Shown here one piece after another: positions 32,735 to 43,460 of a stretch of 64,000 nt of DNA (the stretch's first letter is position 1; each line of letters begins with the position of its first letter). Origin of the DNA: Pelagerythrobacter marinus (lineage in GTDB: Bacteria; Pseudomonadota; Alphaproteobacteria; Sphingomonadales; Sphingomonadaceae); the NCBI RefSeq assembly GCF_009827515.1, contig NZ_WTYO01000002.1:248001-312000 (forward strand), written 5' to 3'. Both the position numbers and the translations under genes were made by a program. Under the pieces are notes generated by a model that did no database searches, was not told the origin of the DNA, and was given only the letters and a program-made list of their open reading frames with translations.

Positions 32735-33772
32735 CTAGGCCCGCAGCCGCCGGCCGAGCGTGGTCAGCAGCTCGTATTGCGACAGGCCGCAGGCGCTTGC
32801 CGCGCCCGGCAGGTCGAAGGGAACGTCGAGCCAGTCCCCCTCCCCCGCCTGCGGCGCGGCGGAAAGATCGACGACGACCATGTCCATCGATACCTTGCCC
32901 AGCAGCGGCAGGGCGGCCCCCTGGTGGTGGAGCGCGCCCTGCCCGCGGCAGCGCAGGAACCCGTCGGCATATCCGAGCGACACGACCCCCGCGCGCAGCG
33001 GGCGGTCGGCGGTGAAAGTCGCGTTGTAGCCGACGCTTTCGCCGGGCGAGAGCATGCGGACCTGTACGATCGCCGCCTGCGGCCGGGCCACCTGGCGGAT
33101 GCGCCCGGCCAGCTCTGGCCGCGGAACCCCGCCGTAGAGCGCCAGCCCCGGCCGGGTCAGGTCGAAGGCGTAATCGGCCCCAAGGGCGATCCCCGCGCTG
33201 TTGGCAAGGCTGTGCCGCCGCGCGGGGACGGCGGCGCAGGCCGCGCGAAAACGATCCAGCTGCAACGCGTTGAGCGCGCTGTCCTCGTCCGCCGAGGCGA
33301 GGTGCGACATCAGCACGTCGATCTCGAGCGCGGCGACCGCCGGGTCGCGGAGATCGGCGGGCGCAAGGCCCAGGCGGTTGATCCCGGTATCGACCATCAG
33401 GTCGCACGGCCCGCCGCCGCTTTCGAGCCAGCGCCGGGCCTGCGGCACCGAATTGATCACCGGCCTGACCCCCAGCGCCCGGCCGAAAGCCGCATCCTCG
33501 GCCCGCAAGGGGCCATGCAGCACCGAAAGGCGGCGCATGTCGATAGCGCCTTCGAGCTCTGCCGCTTCGCTCCAGTGCGCGACGAAGAAATCCTGCGCCC
33601 CGGCCGCTTTCAGCGCGCGCGCGACCCGCGCCGCGCCGAGGCCGTAACCGTCGGCCTTCACCGCCGCGCCCGCGCGCGCCGTGCCCGAAAGCGCGTCCAG
33701 CGCGCGCCAGTTCGCCGCCAGCGCCCCTTCGTCGAGGTTCAGCCGCAAGCTCGGCGGCGGAAGGTCAGCCAT
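32735..33772 (-). CDS. alr: Alanine racemase
   Basis: A PLP enzyme interconverting L- and D-alanine for peptidoglycan. The 345-residue protein starts LRLNLDEGALAANWRAL, with the PLP Lys in AVKADGYGLG (about residue 39), the conserved MSHLASADE segment, and the catalytic Tyr in SVGYNATFTADRPLR. Its start overlaps the transporter gene by eight bases, so the two may be co-transcribed. phaR lies 77 bp downstream. Confidence 0.95.
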   Translation of the reverse strand: MADLPPPSLRLNLDEGALAANWRALDALSGTARAGAAVKADGYGLGAARVARALKAAGAQDFFVAHWSEAAELEGAIDMRRLSVLHGPLRAEDAAFGRALGVRPVINSVPQARRWLESGGGPCDLMVDTGINRLGLAPADLRDPAVAALEIDVLMSHLASADEDSALNALQLDRFRAACAAVPARRHSLANSAGIALGADYAFDLTRPGLALYGGVPRPELAGRIRQVARPQAAIVQVRMLSPGESVGYNATFTADRPLRAGVVSLGYADGFLRCRGQGALHHQGAALPLLGKVSMDMVVVDLSAAPQAGEGDWLDVPFDLPGAASACGLSQYELLTTLGRRLRA

Positions 33773-35399
33773 CGGCTTCGAAGTCTTTGGGCGGCCCGCC
33801 CGGGATGCCCCACCAGGCGACGATCACGCCGAACGCGACCACGGCCCAGGTGTACCACAGGCCGGCATAGACGTCCCCGGTGCGCGCCACGATGATCCCC
33901 GCGATCAGGGGCAGGAAGCCGCCGAGGTAACCGGCGCCGATATGGTAGGGGATCGACATCGAGGAATAGCGGATCTGCGGCGGGAACATCTCCGCCAGCA
34001 GCGCCGCGACCGAGCCGTAGGTGAGCGCCGAGAGCCCGCCGAGCGCGAGGAGCAGGCCGAGAATGCCGAGCACGTTGAGCAGCGGCGGCGACTGGCGACT
34101 GAAATCGAACCCGTGGCCTTCGAGCGCGGCGATGATCCCTTCGCGCCGGGCGACCGGGTCTTCGAACCAGCGCGGCGGGGTCGCGATCGGCTGCCCGGCG
34201 ACGGTCAACGAGAGCGAGGAGCCCGGCTCGACCGTGTAGCGCACGCCCGAGGCGGTGAGCGTTTCGAGCACTTTGCCGCAATCGGTCTGTTCGCGGTCGA
34301 ACAGCTCGGCAAAGGGGTCGGTCGTGCACTCGGGGCCCGAGACGACGACCGGGCTGGCCTTGGCCGCGGCGGCCAGGCCGGGGTTTGCCAGTTGCCCCAT
34401 GCCCCAGAAGATCGGGAACAGCAGGCCCAACGTCAGCAGGGCGCCGATCACGATCGGTTTCTTCCGGCCGACCCGGTCGGACCAGCGGCCCACGAAGATA
34501 TAGAACGACATCGCGATCATGCCGGCGGCGAAGAGGATCACTTCGACCAGCCCTTCCTCCATCCGCATGGGCCCGCGCAGGAACGACAGGCCGGAGAAGA
34601 AGGCCGTGTACCAGATCGTCGTCAGCACGCCGGTGATCCCGAACAGCGCGACGAAGATCCGCTTCTTGTTGCCCGGGTAACTGAAGCTTTCGGCAAAGGG
34701 ATTGGCCGCGGTCCGGCCTTCCGCCTTCATCGCCTGGAACACCGGGCTTTCGTTGAGCTTCAGGCGCATCCACAGCGAAATGCCCAGCAGCACGATCGAC
34801 AGCAGGAAGGGCACGCGCCAGCCCCAGTCGGCGAAGTCGTCCGCCGGGATGACTAGGCGGCAGGCGAGCACGACCGCGATCGACAGCACGAAGCCGCCGA
34901 CCACGCTGGCCTGGATGAAGCTGGTGTAGAACCCGCGTTTCTCGGGCGGGGCGTGTTCGGCGACGTAGATCGCCGCGCCGCCGTATTCACCGCCCAGCGC
35001 CAGGCCCTGGAGGATGCGGAAACCGATCACGATGATGGGCGCGGCAATGCCGATGCTGGCGGCGCTGGGGATCATCCCGACGCCCGCCGTGGCAATGCCC
35101 ATCAGCGTGACGGTGACGAGGAAGGTGTACTTGCGCCCCCACTTGTCGCCGAGGAAACCGAACAGGATCGCGCCCAGCGGGCGGAAACCGAAACCGACCG
35201 CGAACCCGGCCCAGACCAGCAGGAGCTGCAACGTCTCGTTCCCGCTGGGGAAGAAGGCCGCGCCGATCAGCCCGGCAAGCGTGCCGTAGATGAAGAAATC
35301 GTACCATTCGAAAACCGTGCCGGCCGACGAAGCGGCGATGACAAGGCGGATTTCCGTCTCGGTCGGCTCGCGCATTCCCGGTGGCTGGCTCTCGTTCAT
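33765..35399 (-). CDS. MFS transporter, MHS (metabolite:H+ symporter) family
   Basis: A 544-residue 12-helix transporter of the ProP/ShiA/KgtP group, as seen from the start GTVFEWYDFFIYGTLAGLIG and the loop GDKWGRKYTFLVT. Unlike classical MHS proteins it carries an insertion of about 90 residues near 310-405 between helices, with two Cys (PECTTD and TDCGKV) and a mixed hydrophilic/beta composition (TVEPGSSLSLTVAGQP). ATG 35399 is the first start before the first helix. It overlaps alr. The substrate is unknown. Confidence 0.9.
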   Translation of the reverse strand: MNESQPPGMREPTETEIRLVIAASSAGTVFEWYDFFIYGTLAGLIGAAFFPSGNETLQLLLVWAGFAVGFGFRPLGAILFGFLGDKWGRKYTFLVTVTLMGIATAGVGMIPSAASIGIAAPIIVIGFRILQGLALGGEYGGAAIYVAEHAPPEKRGFYTSFIQASVVGGFVLSIAVVLACRLVIPADDFADWGWRVPFLLSIVLLGISLWMRLKLNESPVFQAMKAEGRTAANPFAESFSYPGNKKRIFVALFGITGVLTTIWYTAFFSGLSFLRGPMRMEEGLVEVILFAAGMIAMSFYIFVGRWSDRVGRKKPIVIGALLTLGLLFPIFWGMGQLANPGLAAAAKASPVVVSGPECTTDPFAELFDREQTDCGKVLETLTASGVRYTVEPGSSLSLTVAGQPIATPPRWFEDPVARREGIIAALEGHGFDFSRQSPPLLNVLGILGLLLALGGLSALTYGSVAALLAEMFPPQIRYSSMSIPYHIGAGYLGGFLPLIAGIIVARTGDVYAGLWYTWAVVAFGVIVAWWGIPGGPPKDFEADG

Positions 35400-35432
35400 C
35401 GCATTCCCCCCCTCTCCCAAGGCCGGGCAGCT

Positions 35433-35870
35433 TTAATCGCGCCGGGCGGGCTTGGAAAGCGCGTTGGCGGCCGCTCTCCACGGCAGGAGGATGGCGCCGT
35501 GCCGGGCGGCGTGGGCGCGCGCGGGGCCGAGCAGCTCGATCCCCGGCCAGGCGGGCGGCGCGCCGCCGGCCAGCCAGGCCTCGACCGCGCGTCCCGCTTC
35601 GACGATGGCGGTTTCGTCGCTGCCCACGCCCACACGCGCGAAGATCGCCGCGGCCGCCTGGCCCACCGCGCAGGCCGAAACGCGCATCCCGAGCCGCGCG
35701 ACCGTGCCGTCCGCCGCCCGGTCGAAGCCGATCGCCAGCGTGCTGCCGCAGGTCCGCGAAACGGCTTCCCCCTGCCAGGGAAGGCCCGCGTCCAGCGGGT
35801 AATCGGCCAGTTCCACGGCGAGGCCGAGGAGTTCGGGGGTGTAGAGCCGCGCGGCGGCGCCTAGCGTCAT
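35433..35870 (-). CDS. IscU/NifU-N-like iron-sulfur scaffold homologue
   Basis: A 145-residue protein with the IscU-like fold pattern: SRTCGSTLAI gives the first Cys and SACAVGQAAAAIF the second. The third ligand position, in the helix ARAHAARHGAILLPWRAA, has His rather than Cys. Such divergent scaffold-like proteins occur next to cvpA in sphingomonads as far as I recall. Its ATG overlaps the cvpA stop as ATGA. No other Isc or Suf genes are near, so a true scaffold function is uncertain. Confidence 0.8.
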   Translation of the reverse strand: MTLGAAARLYTPELLGLAVELADYPLDAGLPWQGEAVSRTCGSTLAIGFDRAADGTVARLGMRVSACAVGQAAAAIFARVGVGSDETAIVEAGRAVEAWLAGGAPPAWPGIELLGPARAHAARHGAILLPWRAAANALSKPARRD

Positions 35871-36388
35871 TCGCCGGCTTCGATCGCCGTGCGGATCGCC
35901 TGCCGCCTTTCGTGGACGATTTCGACCAGGGCATCGCTGGCCGCGTTGACCACCGGGTAGGTGCGCGCCGTGCTGATCCAGTCGGGCCGGCCGGCGACGC
36001 CCCAGATCGTGTCGTAGCCGAGCACGAGGAGCGAGAAGGCGAGGACCACGATGATCGCCCCCTTGATCGCGCCGAAGCCGAAGCCCAGCACGCGGTCGAT
36101 CGGGCCGAGGATCGAGCTGCGTGAGGCCTGGCCCGCACGCCCTGCGATCAGCTTCATCGCGGCATAGGGGATCAGCAGAAGCAGCGTGAAGGCAAGCACG
36201 GCCGCTCCCGTCTCGCTCCCGACATAAGGCTCTATCGCCTGGTAGAGCGGCGTATGCAGCGCGCGAATGGCGAAAACCGCCAGGATCCACGCCGCCAGCG
36301 ACAGGATTTCCTGCACGAAACCGCGCATGAAACCGCCGATCGCGGCGACTGCGACGATAACCAGGACGATGATGTCGAAGACGGTCAT
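35867..36388 (-). CDS. cvpA: CvpA family membrane protein
   Basis: A 173-residue membrane protein with four helices (about 4-22, 28-45, 62-82, 100-122) starting TVFDIIVLVIVAVAAIGGFMRG, the CvpA signature, followed by a C-terminal cytoplasmic helix (ASDALVEIVHERRQ). CvpA was named for colicin V production; later work links it to envelope integrity. It follows radA by 13 bp and overlaps the IscU-like gene. Confidence 0.92.
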   Translation of the reverse strand: MTVFDIIVLVIVAVAAIGGFMRGFVQEILSLAAWILAVFAIRALHTPLYQAIEPYVGSETGAAVLAFTLLLLIPYAAMKLIAGRAGQASRSSILGPIDRVLGFGFGAIKGAIIVVLAFSLLVLGYDTIWGVAGRPDWISTARTYPVVNAASDALVEIVHERRQAIRTAIEAGE

Positions 36389-36401
36389 GGAGGGGGCAAA
36401 A

Positions 36402-37775
36402 TTAGGGGGTTGCCGCGATCCGGTCAACGAGATTGGCGAGTTGCCCGATCGCCCGGTAATCAACCCCGTCGTGCGCGCCCGCGGCGGTATCGTCGTGCGG
36501 GCCGAAACTGGAACTGAACCCGAGCTTCGCCGCCTCGCGCAGGCGCACGGCCGAATGCGCGACGGGGCGGACTTCACCTGCCAGCGAGACTTCGCCGAAC
36601 CACACGCTGCGCGCCGGCAGCGGCCTGTCCGCCAGCGCCGAAACGAGCGCCGCGGCAACGGCGAGGTCGGCCGCCGGATCGGTCAGGCGGTATCCGCCAG
36701 CGATGTTGAGATAGACCTCTGCCGAGCTGAAGTTCAGCCCGCAGCGCGCCTCCAGCACGGCGAGGAGCATGGCCAGGCGCCCGCTGTCCCACCCGACCAC
36801 CGCGCGCCGCGGGGTCGCGCCGCTCTGCAACCGCACGATCAGCGCCTGGACCTCGACCAGGACCGGCCGCGTCCCTTCCAGCGCGGGGAAGACCGAACTG
36901 CCGGCAAGCGGCTCGTCGCGGCCGGAAAGGAACAGCATCGAGGGGTTGGCCACTTCCTCCAGCCCCTGCCCCGCCATGGCGAAGACGCCGATCTCGTCCA
37001 CCGGGCCGAACCGGTTCTTCAGGCTGCGCAGGATGCGGTACTGGTGGCTGCGTTCGCCTTCGAAGCTCATCACCACGTCCACCATGTGCTCCAGCACGCG
37101 CGGTCCGGCGATGTTGCCGTCCTTGGTCACGTGCCCCACCAGGACCAGCGCGACGCCGTTCTCCTTGGCATAGCGGATCAGTTCGAACGCGCAGCCGCGG
37201 ACCTGGCTGACCGTGCCCGGCGCCCCTTCGATCGTGTCCGAATACATCGTCTGGATCGAATCGATCACCAGCAGCGCGGGCGCGGCCATGCCGTTCAGCG
37301 TCGTCAGGATATCGCGCACCGAAGTCGCGGCGGCGAGCTTGATCGGCGCGTCGGCCAGCCCCAGGCGCGCGGCGCGCAGGCGCACCTGCCCGGCGGCTTC
37401 CTCCCCGCTGACATAGACCGCCTCCGCCCCGGCAGCGGCGATCCGCGCGGCCGCCTGGAGCAGCAGGGTGGACTTGCCGATGCCCGGATCGCCGCCCATC
37501 AGGATGGCGGAACCGGGCACCAGGCCGCCGCCCAGGGCGCGGTCGAACTCGGCCAGCCCGGTCGTGCGCCGGCGCAGCGCCTCGCCCGGCGCGTCGAGCG
37601 GTTCGAAGGCCACCCGGCGTCCGCCGCTCGACAAGTCGTGCTTCTGCGAGAAGACCGTGGCCGGGACATCCTCGACCAGCGTGTTCCATTCGGCGCAATC
37701 GGGGCACTGCCCCTGCCACCGGTGCGAAACCGAGCCGCAGGCCTGGCACACGTAACGTTTCTTGGTCTTCGCCAT
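36402..37775 (-). CDS. radA: DNA repair protein RadA
   Basis: RadA is a RecA-like ATPase that helps branch migration in recombination. The 457-residue protein has an N-terminal C4 zinc finger (CQACG and CPDC, residues 10-30), Walker A GGDPGIGKSTL, the RadA-specific KNRFG motif and a C-terminal Lon protease-like domain (about 285-455). ATG 37775 is immediately before AKTKKRYVCQACG. A GAAC-N7-GAAC box lies 17-31 bases upstream, a match to the alphaproteobacterial LexA site. cvpA follows. Confidence 0.95.
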   Translation of the reverse strand: MAKTKKRYVCQACGSVSHRWQGQCPDCAEWNTLVEDVPATVFSQKHDLSSGGRRVAFEPLDAPGEALRRRTTGLAEFDRALGGGLVPGSAILMGGDPGIGKSTLLLQAAARIAAAGAEAVYVSGEEAAGQVRLRAARLGLADAPIKLAAATSVRDILTTLNGMAAPALLVIDSIQTMYSDTIEGAPGTVSQVRGCAFELIRYAKENGVALVLVGHVTKDGNIAGPRVLEHMVDVVMSFEGERSHQYRILRSLKNRFGPVDEIGVFAMAGQGLEEVANPSMLFLSGRDEPLAGSSVFPALEGTRPVLVEVQALIVRLQSGATPRRAVVGWDSGRLAMLLAVLEARCGLNFSSAEVYLNIAGGYRLTDPAADLAVAAALVSALADRPLPARSVWFGEVSLAGEVRPVAHSAVRLREAAKLGFSSSFGPHDDTAAGAHDGVDYRAIGQLANLVDRIAATP

Positions 37776-37791
37776 CCCCGCTCCGTAAACA

Positions 37792-37806
37792 GAACATTTG
37801 CGGAAC
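37792..37806 (-). promoter_or_regulatory. Predicted SOS (LexA) box GTTC-N7-GTTC
   Basis: On the minus strand GTTC-CGCAAAT-GTTC ends 17 bases before the radA start. The direct repeat GTTC-N7-GTTC is the LexA site described for alphaproteobacteria. The same gap also feeds the divergent patatin-like gene. Confidence 0.65.
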
Positions 37807-37846
37807 GCAATTGCCAAGCCGGCACGCGCCCGGCACAAGGCGGGCC

Positions 37847-40156
37847 ATGCGGCAGAAGGAACTGAGGATCGCGCTCGTCTGCTACGGCGGGGTCAGCCTT
37901 GCCGTCTACATGCACGGCGTGACGAAGGAGATCTGGAAGCTCGCCAGCGCCAGCCGCGCCTATCACGCCGGCGATGCCCCGGCCGGCGGGGTCCAGGGCG
38001 TCTATCGCGAGCTGTTGCAGGACATCGGATCGCGCAATGGCCTGAAGCTGCGCGTCCTGCCCGATATCCTGGCCGGGGCCAGCGCGGGCGGGATCAACGC
38101 GGTCTTCCTCGCCCAGGCGATCCATTCGGGCCAGTCGCTCGAGCCGCTGACCGAGCTGTGGCTCTCGACCGCCGATGTCGAGCGCCTGGTGGACCCGGAG
38201 GCGGAGCCGGTCTGGCGATTCGCCAAGTACTGGGCCCAGCCGATCGCATGGTGGCTGCTGAAGCGTCCGGGCAATGCGGTGTCGGAAAGCGTGGCGCCCG
38301 AAACCCAGGCGGAGGTGCGGCGCAAGGTCTCGCAGTTCATCCGCGGCCGCTGGTTCGCGCCGCCCTTCTCCGGCATCGGCTTCTCGCGCCTGCTCTACGA
38401 CGCTTTCCGCGCCATGGCCGAAGGGCCGGTGGCGCAGCCGCTGCTGCCGCCCAACCACCCGATCGACCTGATGGTCACCGCGACCGACTTCCGCGGCCAC
38501 CTGGAACTGCTGCGGCTGAACAGCCCGCCGGTGGTCGAAGAAAGCGAACACCGGCTGCCGATCGCCTTTTCCGCGCGCAGCCCGCGCACCGGCGGCACCG
38601 ACCTGGCCGATCCGCTGGAGCTGACGTTCGCCGCCCGCGCCACCGCCAGCTTTCCCGGTGCCTTCCCCCCGCTGCGCCTGGAGGAGATCGACCGCCTTGC
38701 GGGGGAACGGGGGGCGGGCTGGTCCGGGCGCGGCGCGTTCCTGGGCCGCGTGATGCCCGCGCACGTCCAGCAGCGATCGGTCGAGAACGTATCGCTGATC
38801 GACGGATCGGTGCTGGTCAACAAGCCGTTCGAGGCGGCGATCGAGGCCCTGCGCGGCCGCCCGGCGCAGCGCGAGGTGGACCGGCGCTTCGTCTATATCG
38901 ACCCGCGTCCCGACCGCTCGCAGGCGGCGGCGGAGGAAGAGGGCGAACCGGTCGGGTTCTTCGGCGTCATCCTCGGCTCGCTCTCGACCATCCCGCGCGA
39001 GCAGCCGATCCGCGACAACCTGGAGATCCTCGAGCGGCAGACGCACGAGGCGCAGCGCCGGCAGGCGATGATCGCGGCCTTGCGCCCGGACGTCGAGGCG
39101 GCGGTGGAGAAGCTGTTCGGGATGACGCTGTTCCTCGACCGGCCGACCCCGCGCCGCCTCCACGCCTGGCGCGCCAAGGCCCAGCAGGCGGCGGCAGAAC
39201 GGGCCGGCTATGCGTTCCAGTCCTACGCCCAGGCCAAGTTCACCGCGATCGTGGAGGAGCTGGCCGAGCTGGTGTTCGAGGCCGCGCCGGGGCTGGACCT
39301 GCCCGACGCCCGGCCGATCGTGCTGCGCCTGCGCGCGGCGCTGGCGGAGCGGGGGCTGGAGCGGCTTTCCTCGCCCTCGGGCGGGGCGAGCGAGGAGGCG
39401 ATCGCCTTCTTCCGCGCGCACGACGTCGGCTTTCGCGTACGCCGCCTGCGCCTGCTCGCCCGGCGCCTCTCGCGCGAGTGGGAGGCCGATCCCGAAATCC
39501 CCGATGCCGCGGTGGAGGAGGCGCGCGACGCGATCTACGCCATCCTCGCGCTCTATTTCGACCGCGAGGGCGTGGCGGGACTGGGCGACGATTTCCCCGC
39601 CGTCGCCGCGCGGGTGATGGAGGATCCGCTGGACGTGATCGACACGCTCGGCCAGCGCCGCCTGCTGCCCGGGGTGGACGAGACGGCCGAACGGATGCTG
39701 GCCGAGGCGCTCGAGCGGATGCCGCGCAACCTGCGGCGGCTGATGCTGCTGACGTACCTGGGCTTCCCGTTCTACGACGTCGCCACCCTGCCGCTGGTGC
39801 GCGAGGACGCGCTGACCGAGTTCGACCCGATCAAGGTGGACCGGATCAGCCCCGACGATGCCCGCTCGATCCGCGAAGGGGGCACGCGGGCCACGCTGCG
39901 GGGAATCGAGTTCTACAATTTCGGCGCCTTCTTCAGCCGCGCCTATCGCGAGAACGACTATCTCTGGGGCCGCCTGCACGGGGCGGAGCGGATGATCGAC
40001 CTCGTGTGCTCGACCGTGGGCGATCCCGAGGGGCCGGACCCGGCCGCGTTCAAGCGCAAGCTGTTCCTCGCAATCCTCGACGAGGAACGCGAGCGCCTGC
40101 GCGCGGACCCTGGGCTGCTCGACAGGATTCGCGCCGAAGTGCTCGGCGCCCGCTGA
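37847..40156 (+). CDS. Patatin-like phospholipase family protein
   Basis: A 769-residue member of the long patatin-related group with a C-terminal extension. The N-terminal lipase domain has the oxyanion loop CYGGVSLAVYMHG, the nucleophile elbow GASAGG (Ser near residue 77) and the catalytic Asp in IDGSVLVNKP (about 316). The second half is largely helical with no recognised catalytic motif. ATG 37847 has AAGGCGGG upstream. It is divergent from radA, and its stop abuts the dnaJ stop (TGATCA). Confidence 0.9.
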   Translation: MRQKELRIALVCYGGVSLAVYMHGVTKEIWKLASASRAYHAGDAPAGGVQGVYRELLQDIGSRNGLKLRVLPDILAGASAGGINAVFLAQAIHSGQSLEPLTELWLSTADVERLVDPEAEPVWRFAKYWAQPIAWWLLKRPGNAVSESVAPETQAEVRRKVSQFIRGRWFAPPFSGIGFSRLLYDAFRAMAEGPVAQPLLPPNHPIDLMVTATDFRGHLELLRLNSPPVVEESEHRLPIAFSARSPRTGGTDLADPLELTFAARATASFPGAFPPLRLEEIDRLAGERGAGWSGRGAFLGRVMPAHVQQRSVENVSLIDGSVLVNKPFEAAIEALRGRPAQREVDRRFVYIDPRPDRSQAAAEEEGEPVGFFGVILGSLSTIPREQPIRDNLEILERQTHEAQRRQAMIAALRPDVEAAVEKLFGMTLFLDRPTPRRLHAWRAKAQQAAAERAGYAFQSYAQAKFTAIVEELAELVFEAAPGLDLPDARPIVLRLRAALAERGLERLSSPSGGASEEAIAFFRAHDVGFRVRRLRLLARRLSREWEADPEIPDAAVEEARDAIYAILALYFDREGVAGLGDDFPAVAARVMEDPLDVIDTLGQRRLLPGVDETAERMLAEALERMPRNLRRLMLLTYLGFPFYDVATLPLVREDALTEFDPIKVDRISPDDARSIREGGTRATLRGIEFYNFGAFFSRAYRENDYLWGRLHGAERMIDLVCSTVGDPEGPDPAAFKRKLFLAILDEERERLRADPGLLDRIRAEVLGAR

Positions 40157-41281
40157 TCAGGCGCCGAACGCGCTTTTCAGCTTTTCGAAGAAGCCCCGGC
40201 TTTCCGGGCATTCGTCGCCGGTTTCGGTCTCGCGGAACTGTTCGAGGATCGCGCGCTGTTCCCTGGTCAGGCGGGTCGGCGTCTCGACCATGATCTCGAC
40301 CACCAGGTCGCCCCGCCCGCGGCCCTGGAGCACCGGCATCCCGGCACCGCGCACGCGCAGCTGGCGGCCCGACTGGATGCCCGCGGGGATTTCCACCGTG
40401 TTCGTCTCGCCCGAGAGATCGGGGATATCGACCTTGCCGCCCAGCGCGGCGGTGGTGAAGCTGACCGGGACGCGGCTGAGCAGGGTCGTGCCCTCGCGCT
40501 CGAACACTTCGTGCCGGCGGACGTGGACGAAGATATAGAGATCGCCCGGCGGCGCGCCGCGCGGCCCGGCCTCGCCCTTGCCCGAAAGGCGGATGCGGGT
40601 GCCGGTATCGACGCCCGGCGGGATCTCCACGTCGATCGCCTGCGGCCGGTCGATCCGCCCTTCCCCGCCGCAATCGCGGCACGGGCTGACGAGGACTTCG
40701 CCCCGGCCGTGGCAATTGGGGCACGGCCGCTCCACCACGAAGAAGCCCTGCTTGGCGCGGACCTTGCCGTATCCGTTGCACAAGTTGCACCCGCGCGTGC
40801 TGGTGCCCGGCGTCGCGCCCGATCCGTGGCAGGTCTCGCAGTTCTGCGAAACCTCGATCTCGATCTGGCTGGTCGTGCCGTGGAAGGCCTCTTCCAGCCC
40901 GATTTCCATGTCGTAGCGCAAGTCGGCCCCGCGGCGCGCCTGCTGGCGGCCGCCGGCACCGCCGAAGGCGCTGCCGAAAATCGTTTCGAAGATATCGCCC
41001 AGGTCGGCGAAGTCGGCGCCCGGATGGCCCCCGCCGCCGCCCATGCCCTGCTGGAAGGCGGCATGGCCATAACGGTCGTAGGCGGCGCGTTTCTGCGGGT
41101 CCTTCAGGCAGTCGTAGGCCGCGCTGATCGCCTTGAACTTGGCCTCGTTCTCCTTGCACCCGGCGTTGCGATCGGGGTGATACTTCATCGCCAGCTTGCG
41201 ATAGGCGGACTTGATCGTCGCCCCGTCCGCGTCGCGGCTGACCCCGAGCAGCTCGTAGAAATCGATTTCGGTTGCCGACAT
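40157..41281 (-). CDS. dnaJ: Chaperone DnaJ
   Basis: The Hsp40 co-chaperone that stimulates DnaK ATPase and hands over substrates. The 374-residue protein has a J domain with HPD (KYHPDRN, about residue 33), a Gly-rich linker (QGMGGGGGHPG), four CxxCxGxG-type zinc repeats (CETCHGSG, CNLCNGYG, CPNCHGRG, CRDCGGEG) and two beta-sandwich substrate domains. ATG 41281 begins SATEIDFYELLG. It follows dnaK, separated by a hairpin. Confidence 0.96.
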   Translation of the reverse strand: MSATEIDFYELLGVSRDADGATIKSAYRKLAMKYHPDRNAGCKENEAKFKAISAAYDCLKDPQKRAAYDRYGHAAFQQGMGGGGGHPGADFADLGDIFETIFGSAFGGAGGRQQARRGADLRYDMEIGLEEAFHGTTSQIEIEVSQNCETCHGSGATPGTSTRGCNLCNGYGKVRAKQGFFVVERPCPNCHGRGEVLVSPCRDCGGEGRIDRPQAIDVEIPPGVDTGTRIRLSGKGEAGPRGAPPGDLYIFVHVRRHEVFEREGTTLLSRVPVSFTTAALGGKVDIPDLSGETNTVEIPAGIQSGRQLRVRGAGMPVLQGRGRGDLVVEIMVETPTRLTREQRAILEQFRETETGDECPESRGFFEKLKSAFGA

Positions 41282-41306
41282 GATATCCCCGTCCTTCAAG
41301 AAACTA

Positions 41307-41339
41307 GCCGCCGCCGGGGCGGTGCGCTCCGGCGGCGGC
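41307..41339 (-). terminator. GC-rich hairpin between dnaK and dnaJ
   Basis: GCCGCCGCCGG (41307-41317) pairs with CCGGCGGCGGC (41329-41339) around an 11-nt loop. On the minus strand it is followed by TAGTTTCTT, a poor T tract, so it may reduce rather than end transcription into dnaJ. Confidence 0.5.
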
Positions 41340-41359
41340 CTGTTTCTTCACCGGACGTC

Positions 41360-43291
<1,932 letters not shown>

Positions 43292-43383
43292 GGTTTCCCT
43301 ATTCCACTTTCTACACGTTGGACGCCGCGCAATGTGCTTCCCGGTAACCGGCAAAGCAGCTCGGCGGCTCGATTACGAGGGCG

Positions 43384-43411
43384 ATATAGGTGCGGTTTCG
43401 GTTGGCACAAG
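43384..43411 (-). promoter_or_regulatory. Sigma-32-like heat-shock promoter of dnaK
   Basis: On the minus strand CTTGTG (from 43411) and CCTATAT (43390 to 43384) are spaced as in heat-shock promoters: CTTG, 17 bases, then CCTATAT. The dnaK start is about 90 bp downstream. No CIRCE element is seen here. Confidence 0.6.
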
Positions 43412-43460
43412 GGAGCGGCACGGCTAGCTTCGGGATATGTTCCGGAGGGGAGAAACGACC

